NCBI GenBank assembly: GCA_963576735.1
Contig: OY755196.1
Location: forward strand, 9,901,912-9,965,911
Origin: Bedellia somnulentella
Taxonomy: Eukaryota > Arthropoda > Insecta > Lepidoptera > Bedelliidae
Direction: 5' to 3'
DNA: 64,000 bases
How positions within the stretch are numbered: the first letter of the stretch is position 1; every line of letters starts with the position of its first letter. Position numbers and translations under genes: made by a program. Below the pieces are notes generated by a model, which was not told where the DNA came from, searched no databases, and was given only the letters and a program-made list of their open reading frames with translations. This document shows positions 32,732 through 64,000 of this stretch, in pieces.

Positions 32732-32957
32732 TACATACATACATATACTCACGGCTATAAATCCTGGAAGGGGTAGCCAGAGCTAAGGAATTAGAAACTC
32801 CTCAGCCACTTTTGGAAAGTTGAGTGGAGACAAGATGGTGAAGTAAAGGTTGTTGGTGATGGGTCTCCAACCGCATCGCCCAAAAATCCCATAAAAGCCC
32901 CAATACCGTCTTACGCACACCTAGCAGTAGTGCTATTCTAATCAGACACTACACGGC
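32732..32957 (-). repeat. SINE-A, near full length
   Basis: Antisense, from ATACATACATACATATACTC to CAGACACTACACGGC. Confidence 0.9.
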
Positions 32958-32959
32958 TC

Positions 32960-33625
32960 TTAAAATATCTAAGGTGTATTTAATCCCTCACTCACCCTGT
33001 ATGAAAGTTAGCATCATGATATAAAGCATATAGTATTCCGAAACAGTGTAGAATTCTGATTGTGATTCTGTCAGTATTTCCAAAGTTAGAAAAGAATAGA
33101 TAACTCTTTATTGTATATGACAGTTGAAACATTTTACATAGATTGTGTTCATAAATAGAGGTACAATTGGTAGTCTTATCACTTGAAGCCATCTTTTTCA
33201 GACATACTCTGAATCAGTATGTTAATGAAAACAATAGGTTGCTGTACAAGTATCATCCCCTTCCCATCACTTCACTTCATTAATCTAGATTTTCTTTGTA
33301 TTTACTTTGTGTAAGTAATGTGTTGAGCTTATGATAATATTCTATAAAAACATAATGGGCAATGGCTCACTCCTAAAAAAAGCAAGAGTCTATATTTAAT
33401 GCAACTAACTCGTTTAATTCAATGTGCAGATGAAATATAATTCCTTTGGCAATTTTCTCCTCATACCAAGATACCAAGCTAGGTAGGTAGTGTGTTTAAG
33501 ATGTCTTACAAATCAAATACTAACTTACCAACAAAAGCAAAGTCTTTAAATATAGCCTTAATGAAGATTATTCTGTTAGTTTGTTTCTCTTATAATTATT
33601 TAAGATAAGTGTTTTTTATTATTTA
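32960..33625. other. no gene seen
   Basis: No coding or repeat signal beyond AT-richness. Confidence 0.4.
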
Positions 33626-33857
33626 CTAGCTGACCCGACAGACTTCATACTGTCAAATTTGCTTATGACAAAGCTTAAGGCGTTTTTTTAATTAATTTAA
33701 AAAAACCTCAAAAATTTTAGCCTATGTGTTATTCTGATGTATAAGCTATATTGTGGTAAAGTTTCATTCAAATCCATTCAGTAGTTTTTACGTGAAAGAG
33801 TAACAAACATCCATACATCTATACTTACAAACTTTCGCCTTTATAATATTAATAGGA
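33626..33857 (-). mobile_element. Helitron-like short element
   Basis: Antisense: CTAGCTGACCCGACAGACTT at the left, ATAATATTAATAGGA|T at the right. Same end structure as 20574-20838. Confidence 0.55.
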
Positions 33858-33892
33858 TAAGAGAAACAATATGTTGGAGGAGAATAATATAC

Positions 33893-34254
33893 ATAACATA
33901 AACGTTCACGCCGAATATCCCCAAAGGGGTTGGCAGAGGTACTAATACTTCTGAACATCACGTGACTTTGTCACCTGGTGTTCAGAGTACCCACGTTTTG
34001 CATGGACAGTGTACTCACGTGATAGGGGGCAGGCCTATCGCCGTTTTGTACGAATACACTGTCACATGACTAAGTACAACTCAGCCATGTGGGTTTCCTC
34101 ACGATGTTTTCCCTCACCGTTAACAACCATGATAAATTAACCACACATATGTCTTTAGAAAAGACAAATTGGTGTAGGCCCGACCCAGGATTTGAACACT
34201 AGTCGCTTGCACGATGACCGAGTGTTCTACCCACTGGGCTATCACGGTTGCTTC
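33893..34254 (-). repeat. SINE-B, full length, with target duplication
   Basis: Antisense, from ATAACATAAACGTTCACGCC to the tRNA-like head CCACTGGGCTATCACGGTTG. The 12-bp AGAATAATATAC lies at 33881-33892 and 34255-34266. The A box (TAGCCCAGTGG) and B box (GTGTTCAAATCCTGG) are clear on the - strand, so the family is tRNA-derived. Confidence 0.95.
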
Positions 34255-34372
34255 AGAATAATATACTAGCTATAAAATAACCTGTTGTTTTTGTGCCCTA
34301 ATGGAGTCTCATTTGTTCTGCATTATGTTTTGTTAAGATCAAGATCTTACACGTACAACAATAAAAACAGTC

Positions 34373-34762
34373 TTAGTGCGAATCGGCTCGTACACAAAGG
34401 GCTCCGTAATATTATCTATAATAGAAAATCATGTTTGTTGTAAGTGTTCTAATATTCGAAAAAGATCAAGTAAAAATTGCTTTATTTACGTTATTATATT
34501 TGCTGTATGGGAGCCCCCTTTAATATTTACTTTACATTACTTTTTTTTAAAATCTAAATTACAAGTTAATTTTCTGTGAAAATTTGAAGTGTCTACTACT
34601 TCTTAACATCTTTAAAAATGAACAGAAAATAGGAAAAAAACATGTTTATTGTTTGAGGAAATATTTTATTAGCTTATTTAATTATTAAACGTGATAGCTT
34701 CCGAGCTATCACGTTTTAGGAGATACAACCTCGAGTACCTTTGGGTATGGAACCTTAAAAAT
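34373..34762 (+). repeat. interspersed repeat D
   Basis: TGCGAATCGGCTCGTACAC, ATGGGAGCCCCCTTTAATAT and GGTATGGAACCTTAAAAATG align with 7300-7720. It carries its own inverted GTGATAGCTTCCGAGCTATCAC hairpin. Confidence 0.65.
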
Positions 34763-34861
34763 GAAGTAAACATCTTGTACAAGCACCTTTTCCTTAACAC
34801 ATCTCCATGAGACATATTCAATTGTCTCGCAATATCACAAAATCAAATTCTCTGGTTACAG

Positions 34862-34957
34862 ATCAACAGTGAAACCCATTACACAAAAATGGGCCCACAT
34901 ACATTAAAAGTATAAGCGACAAATTTCAATTAGACCAGACAGACAGCAATTTCCAAG
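34862..34957 (+). other. 5' UTR part of the poly(A) polymerase start exon
   Basis: A TCTGGTTACAG acceptor at 34861 precedes about 96 untranslated bases before the ATG at 34958, implying at least one upstream non-coding exon. Confidence 0.45.
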
Positions 34958-58291
<23,334 letters not shown>

Positions 58292-58494
58292 CAGTACGAG
58301 GAATGGCGAAGAAAATTCATATATGGTGCGAGAAAACTGAAATAAACAGTGCAGTGAAACTATCATCTAGTCACAGGACTAGATACAAATTGTGATTGTG
58401 TTAAGTGATTACTAGACTTTTAGTGCAATTTTTCGATTTTACTTTCCATTGTGATGTGTTGGAAGCCGAATAGGCCGCGGAGTGAACTGTCGTG
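58292..58494 (+). other. 3' UTR of poly(A) polymerase, with a possible UTR intron
   Basis: Following the stop, a strong donor CGTG|GTAAGT at 58494 could splice to TTACAG|GAATTGCC at 59368. AATAAA hexamers at about 58705-58735 would serve an unspliced form. Confidence 0.4.
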
Positions 58495-59627
58495 GTAAGT
58501 AAAATGTAGATATTTCGAGAACTTTGGTACAGGTTCTTTGACGTCGTGTTACTATCAGGTACTCTATATTTTATATGATAGTATTAGTTTTTTTTATATA
58601 GCCTTTGTAGATTTGCAAGAAGGGTTTATAAGTAAATTTAATTAGGTTCTGATTGATAAATATACAATCAAAGAGATGTTAATGTAAAAAATTTATCATT
58701 ATTGATACAATAAAAATATATAAAAATAAAAATAAATAAAAAAAAGACTCAATTCTATAGTATTTAAATGCCTAAAACAAAAATTGATTAAATTGTTAGT
58801 AAAGAAATAAGTTTGAAAATATTGCTAACAAAAAAAGTCAAGAATATATTTATATTTGAAAATGACCTTTGAGGTAATTTTTTGCATAAAAATGTGGTCC
58901 CTGATAAATTATTTTCAATTCTTGAAGTTATTTTTTTACTAATTTTCAATTAAGCATATTTGAAAAATCAATGAAAAGAATGCTGTTGACATTAAAAAAT
59001 ATGATTTTGAACAGAATTCAAAAATTAAATCACTTTAAAATATTGGAGGTCCTTACATACCAAAAAATACACGTTAATAATCTTAAAAGTTTTGCACTAA
59101 ATAAGATAAAAACTGAATTTATTAATTATAAATTTATACATATGGCAAAGTCATTTTCAAATCTGTATGCATTTTCATTTAATATTCATTATAACTTAAG
59201 ACTTGCTGCAATTTTCTATTGCATAATTCATCTAACTTAAAATTACTTACTTTTCAATACCAACACAGTTTTAAATTTATTACGTATATGTTTGCACGAA
59301 TTAGTTTTTGGACAGTAGGCTAAAAATAACATGACATTTGGCATATTTGGTTATGTTTGTGTTACAGGAATTGCCTCGGTTATTGGGCGACATTACTTAA
59401 ACGTAAGTGTTCCGACAACAACATACTTTATTTGCTAGGAACTTAGTCTTATATCACCCTTTCAGAGAATTTAGTCAAAATATTAATGGCAAAATACCTA
59501 GTGGCAGAGCATCACACAGGGAGCATTATAGAATCAAAAATTCATCAATTATTGAAAAGCGTGATGAGCCTATAGCACTCCTATATAGTGTAGCTTTCTG
59601 ATCGTAAAAAAAATCAAGATTGGTTCA
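58495..59627. other. 3' UTR or intron; no gene seen
   Basis: AT-rich. A short exon-like stretch (TTACAG|GAATTGCC ... TTAAAC|GTAAGT) sits at 59368-59402. The 89-codon frame at 58971 is lysine/asparagine-rich noise. Confidence 0.4.
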
Positions 59628-60240
59628 GGGGCCGTTCAAATATTACGTAAGCAGATTTATTACAATTATTTACCCCCCCATCCCCCTTGTCAGCAAAAGT
59701 AAGCCATGCTCTTACCCCCTCCCTCTATGTTTACTTAAAGCGAAACTTTATATACTGTTTCAGTTTATATAGTTTATAAGTGAGTATAAGTTTTCAATGA
59801 CATTGGATTGCTTGGATTGCTGCTCAGTGTTGCAAGTATGCTCACTTTCATCTATTTTTGGAATGTCTACGTTCGTTCTCAACTCAACCAAAACTTTCAC
59901 GCCATATATCCCTGAAAAGGGGGCAGGCCTATCGCCGTTTTGTATGAACATACTGTCATTTGACTAAGTACAACTGAGCCATGTGAGTATCTTTATGATG
60001 TTTTACCTCACCGTTTACAACCGTGTTTACTTTTTATGCATTTTCTCGATGTGACGATTTAGTAACTTGACTGAAGCATGATAAAGACCACACGTTTTGC
60101 ATGTTCGACTTTGGTTGTAAAATAACTACCGATGACGTAATCTTCATCTAGACTCCCCTCCCCCCCCATGTCATCCATAATAAGCAATACAAAGACCCCC
60201 CCACCCCTCCATAGTGCTTACGTAATACTTGAACGGCCCC
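59628..60240. mobile_element. 613-bp TIR element
   Basis: Ends GGGGCCGTTCAAATATTACG (left) and CGTAATACTTGAACGGCCCC (right), with TCA at both sides. C-rich tracts lie next to each end. No transposase. Confidence 0.75.
59893..60027 (-). repeat. SINE-B fragment nested in the TIR element
   Basis: TTTCACGCCATATATCCCTG, GGGGGCAGGCCTATCGCCG, then GATGTTTTACCTCACCG. Confidence 0.8.
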
Positions 60241-60373
60241 TCAGTATTTCCTAAGATTTGCCCCTTACATACAATCAAAGTTGCAAAACCTCTTAATAAT
60301 ATTAGTTAGTATATATAGTAAATGGAAAATGAAAGTGGATGTACTGTCTGCACCATACAATTTTGGACTGCTG

Positions 60374-60516
60374 AAGATCAAGCACGAGCGCTATTTTATC
60401 GACTCGATAACGGTTAGAATGAGATGGCAGTATACGATACTAAGTAAGTGCGTAAGAGATGGCTGCTTTATCCCACGCGATAACTAGTTTAAACACCACT
60501 TGTGCTTGCCCTGCTA
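60374..60516 (+). repeat. short interspersed repeat E
   Basis: AGCACGAGCGCTATTTTATC to AACACCACTTGTGCTTGCC. Inverted copy of 36093-36215. Confidence 0.6.
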
Positions 60517-60832
60517 TTAATAGCAATAGACTCCCAATAAAAATATTTTGATTATACATTTTTGTATTCCAAATTTGGTGTGGGGAGATTATTCATAGCT
60601 GTCCATTAGTTTAAAACATATCCTTGCAATAATTTCTATTATCTGATTAATATCTAAAATTGATTTTTTTACAGAAAAAAATATAAACTTACTGTAAACC
60701 TAGAGAATTTTATAGTATATTTATAAAATTAAAGGATTTTGTATTTTATGGCATTGATATTGTTAATTATGGAAATTATTGCAGAGTTATATCTTCACTT
60801 TTCTAGACCTATCAGACATAATAAGTAACAAA

Positions 60833-60920
60833 TTCCACTTTCAAAAATAGTTGAGAAAATCCTAGTACTGAGGCTCTGGCTACCTTCCTTTTAAGATTTA
60901 TAGCCGTGAGTAATGTATGT
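60833..60920 (+). repeat. SINE-A 3' fragment
   Basis: TTCAAAAATAGTTGAGAAAA, then GGCTCTGGCTACC and ATAGCCGTGAGTAATGTATG. Confidence 0.75.
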
Positions 60921-61020
60921 TTGAAATAAATATATTTGGAAGTAATGCTGTATAATCCGGTTATTTCACAGTGAAGTGTGCAAATCAGTACGGTATGAAA
61001 TGATACATGATGTTGAAATC

Positions 61021-61113
61021 AACAACTTTCCAAAAGTGGCTGAGGAATTTCTAATTCCTTAGCTCTGGCTACCCCTTCCAGGGAATTATAGCCGTGAGTA
61101 TATGTATGTATGT
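61021..61113 (+). repeat. SINE-A 3' fragment
   Basis: CTTTCCAAAAGTGGCTGAGG to a (GTAT)n tail. ATGATGTT just outside both ends fits a target duplication, so a 5'-truncated insertion. Confidence 0.85.
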
Positions 61114-61162
61114 ATGTATGATGTTCAAAGAACTAGTAATCGATGAATGCCGTCTGTTAATT

Positions 61163-61232
61163 TAGAGATTACTCGCGCCATTAATTCTCGTAAGGGTAGA
61201 CAGAGCCTACGGATTGCTTCTTTGTACTTAAT
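61163..61232 (-). repeat. RTE-like LINE tail, fragment
   Basis: TACTCGCGCCATTAATTCTC, then GTAGACAGAGCC and CTTCTTTGTAC. Confidence 0.5.
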
Positions 61233-61580
61233 AGAGGACTTAGCCAAATAGAAGAAAAGAAGAATGTCAATATCCGTAAATGGTTCAGTGTTTTTCAACT
61301 GATTTAAGCGAAACAAATGTATGTGCAAAAAATGACAGAACATTGAATCAACTAATCAGGGTGTAGAGACAACGTATCTTGACAATTCTTTTTTTGCGGA
61401 ATTTGTTCAGCATTTTTTTTACGGAACTATGTTTCCGCACTATTTACTTAAGTGTTCTATGTACTTAGCTTTCATATCATGTTTATTTTGACTAGATTCT
61501 CTGATCTTAAGCTAATCAGCTGCCTTTTCAGTTTTGCTTTTAGGTATTTTGCTAATTTAGAAAGTTAGTTATAATTACAG

Positions 61581-61735
61581 GTACCATTTTGCTTGGTGAA
61601 TACGGAATTATCTCGCCCGGATTCCGGCAAACTACTTCAGTTACTGTTTCATCAAGGTTTAATATTGGTTTGGGGTCAAAAATGGTAACTTTAATTGTAA
61701 TAAAATTAGGTGTACGCTGTCACAGAATATGTTAA
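61581..61735 (+). CDS. candidate alternative last exon of poly(A) polymerase
   Basis: Acceptor TAATTACAG at 61580. If joined to the cryptic donor GCCT|GTACGT at 58283, the frame continues in phase for 50 codons (TILLGEYGIISPGFRQTT..., stop TAA at 61733). The stretch is less AT-rich than its flanks. An AATAAA near 62192, followed by a GT-rich stretch, could end the transcript. No homology is recognised; 50 open codons can arise by chance. Confidence 0.25.
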
Positions 61736-62475
61736 AGAAGTGACTGATGTATACATTAGGATTGTCGTTTTAACGATATTAAATAAGGTTTTCGAATCGA
61801 TTAGATATATTTTGTACAGTCTTTATGCCTTAAGTAAGAAATTTAAGAACAATAATTGCATATTAGAGCTTTTAAGTTGGCAAGTTTGTGAGACAAATGG
61901 TTATTTTGATTTGGAAAGTACAAAATTTTGGAGCGGTCCCACCATATCCTTATCTCTGTAAAAACAGGTTTAAATTTAAACGGAAATATAAATTATCGCG
62001 AAGTAGTAATTGACTTTTATTTATGTTTACAGAGTAAGACGAAATAATTCCATTATTTAGTGTTTAAGACTCAAAATGTAGTAAAGTTAAGGACCTTCGC
62101 AAATAAGTTGTAAATAATAAATGATAGAAAATTTATTTCGCTATATATGAATAAAAATATGTAAAAAACAAAATGAACAAAAAAATACGAAATAAATGTA
62201 CATATAAACGCAAGTGTGGTTTTATTTACGGTAGTATTTATCCATATTTTATTACTGGACAAGAAGTTTACCTACTAGCACAACAAGTAAGCCCGAAGTT
62301 CATAAGTAAGATATAAATACAATAGATGATATATTTTATCGAATCAGATTGAAAGACTTTTTGATACCTCGTGTTCAGAGTACCCACGTTTTCCTTGGAC
62401 AGTGTACTCACCCCTGAATCGTAATGTTTGTCATCTTTATGAAATATATTGTGCTATTCTACGCGGTAGTCAATT
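61736..62475. other. possible distal 3' UTR; AATAAA near 62192
   Basis: AT-rich. AATAAATGTACATATAAACG is followed by AAGTGTGGTTTTATTTACGG, a plausible cleavage and polyadenylation arrangement on the + strand. A SINE-B scrap (GTTCAGAGTACCCACG) lies at 62368-62410. Confidence 0.35.
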
Positions 62476-62478
62476 TAA

Positions 62479-62984
62479 TAGTATAAGATCCCGCTGCTGA
62501 ATCTCTACGTTCATAACGTACAAAGTCAAACACACATTTTAACATAAGTTTATGAATAGGAGAATACACTGACGTGACGCAGGCAGGCAAAAGTGGCCGC
62601 AAGTAATTTTAATTTAATTAATGTTTATTTTTTTTTGGAGACAAATTTCGTTCACTTGTTATCGAAATATAATAACATCCCCATCATAGCAGTGTATACA
62701 AAGAATATAAAAATCCATAGGTGCCGTTGCAAATTCGGCCGCAACTACCTCGCAGCCAGGTATAAGTAGGGTACTTACACCTGGCTGCGAGGTAGTTGCG
62801 GCCGAATTTGCAACGGCACCGTCTCCAAAAAATAATAAAAATTAATTAAATTAAAATTACTTGCGGCCACTTTTGCCTGGCTGCGTCTTGTCAGTGTATT
62901 CTCCTATTCATAAACTTATGTTAAAATGTGTGTTTGACTTTGTACGTTATGAACGTAGAGATTCAGCAGCGGGATCTTATACTA
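62479..62984. mobile_element. 506-bp near-perfect palindrome (foldback element)
   Basis: Outer arms of about 165 bp (TAGTATAAGATCCCGCTG... and complement) and inner arms of about 49 bp (62720-62769 / 62773-62820, GGTGCCGTTGCAAATTCGGC...) meet at a 3-nt loop. A 77-bp block (62643-62719) is present only in the left arm. TAA lies at 62476-62478 and 62985-62987. No coding content. Confidence 0.85.
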
Positions 62985-63154
62985 TAATGATTGAAGACTT
63001 AAATTGCCCATTTTTCCCCGTGTTTGTTTGTAAGAGGCGGATAAGGGCATGGGTATACTCAGGTTCTGGGCTAGGGGAGGGCAAATCAAATTTTTGAAGC
63101 CAGGTCCCGCGCGTTTCTATAGCCTTACACACCACACGAAGACATCTACAATAT

Positions 63155-63718
63155 TGTTACGTACCGGGTTCTTAATTTGATAAATACCAGTCACACTTTC
63201 GTGCAATAAGGTGTAATTATATTTATTGACCAATAACGCACTTTACACAACACAACAAACACTATCGATAATTAACTATCGATACTCGCACTAATTAACA
63301 ACACTAATTTACTCCGTTATAGTAACACTGTCCACACCGTTAAGCTTATTTCCGTAATCCGTATATCACTGCACTGTCGTATTTAATTTCTTCGCTCTAG
63401 TATTTCGCTTGTTCTCGCTTTAGTTCTTCGCACTCGAATAACTCCGTAGCACGCGTTGCTCTTTATATATGCCAAATCTCAAATACGCGAATATTACAGA
63501 AAGTTCTAGTACCACATTCTCGAAAAGTCGATATTCGAGAAACATCTAGTAATTCCTTTTTTTACTTATTAAAATACTAGTAACGCCATCTGTTCTCTAG
63601 TAGTGACACTTCCTTCAGCAACAGATATCATGGCGACTCATTAAATACTAGTAACGCCATCTAGTATAATCTAGTAGTGGCAAATCCTATCTCCTACTTG
63701 CGAACAGATGTCGTAACA
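63155..63718. repeat. solo LTR, variant of the gypsy element
   Basis: 564 bp, same family as 12618-13103, with ATAT on both sides (63151-63154, 63719-63722). It differs by a few substitutions and by about 78 extra bases near 63600-63680 that repeat the ACTAGTAACGCCATCT segment. No internal region: product of LTR-LTR recombination. Confidence 0.93.
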
Positions 63719-63800
63719 ATATTATATATGAGGAAAACACCCACAAGTTATCCTATAAGTCTCTAGAAGGAATTAGCAACTGCTCAGCCACTTGGAAAGT

Positions 63801-64000
63801 TACATACATATACTCACGGCTATAAAGCCCTTAACGGGGTAACTTTGGAAAGAGAAATTCCTGAGCCACTTTTGGAAGTTGATTTGGAAAGTTGTGTGGG
63901 GAAAAGATGGTTAAATAAAAGTTGTTGGTGATGGGTTTCCAACCGCATCGCCCAAAAATCCTTTGAGTCCCCAATACCGTTAGTCGTCTCTTACTTACAC
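63801..64000 (-). repeat. SINE-A, cut by the window end
   Basis: Antisense, ACATACATATACTCACGGC through GGTTTCCAACCGCATCGCC to TAGTCGTCTCTTAC. An internal GGAAAGTTG stretch is partly duplicated. Confidence 0.88.

Noticed and set aside
58971..59240. 89-codon + strand frame
   Set aside because: Lys/Asn/Ile-rich translation of AT-rich DNA in the poly(A) polymerase 3' region; no domain.

Overview
The window is animal nuclear DNA. It is AT-rich, with GT-AG introns and a very high load of interspersed repeats. The repeat types (tRNA-derived SINEs, RTE-like LINE tails, Helitron-like ends, a Ty3/gypsy element, a GIY-YIG Penelope-like element) together with the gene structure suggest an insect, most likely a moth or butterfly. 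The species call is inference; I recognise no species-specific marker.

One complete gene is clear. A canonical poly(A) polymerase (PAPOLA / Drosophila hiiragi family) lies on the + strand in 13 coding exons from 34958 to 58291. All splice phases agree and give 642 codons plus a stop, with the three catalytic aspartates present. A non-coding first exon probably lies near 27.5-27.7 kb. A second gene is represented only by its first coding exon, on the - strand at 10922-11059; the rest lies to the left and I could not find it.

Layout. 1-10.9 kb: repeat fragments and AT-rich DNA. 10.9-11.4 kb: promoter and first exon of the - strand gene. 12.3-16.7 kb: an old LINE split by a young Ty3/gypsy element with identical LTRs but no protease, RT or RNase H. 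16.8-18.8 kb: tRNA-like repeats and a Penelope-like element with inverted arms. 19.2-20.8 kb: Helitron-like repeats. 21.3-26.2 kb: a three-level nest, in which a Harbinger-type element sits in a 4.5 kb hAT element that itself sits in a tRNA-derived SINE; target duplications are visible at all three levels. 27-34.8 kb: probable 5' part of the poly(A) polymerase gene, including a 2.9 kb TIR element. 35-58.3 kb: coding exons separated by introns full of SINEs and DNA transposons. These include a THAP/P-type element in intron 5 and a 3.2 kb element with an 8-bp duplication inside decayed copies of exon 8 in intron 8. 58.3-64 kb: 3' UTR, a possible alternative last exon, a 506-bp near-perfect palindrome, a solo LTR, and a SINE cut by the window end.

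Two SINE families dominate. SINE-A (about 240 bp, some 30 copies or pieces) ends in a GTGAGTATATGTATG tail that it shares with the RTE-like LINE fragments here. SINE-B (about 370 bp, A and B boxes visible) ends in a GTTATG-type tail. Both show 8-15 bp target duplications. All coordinates come from reading the sequence by eye; repeat edges may be off by a few bases.
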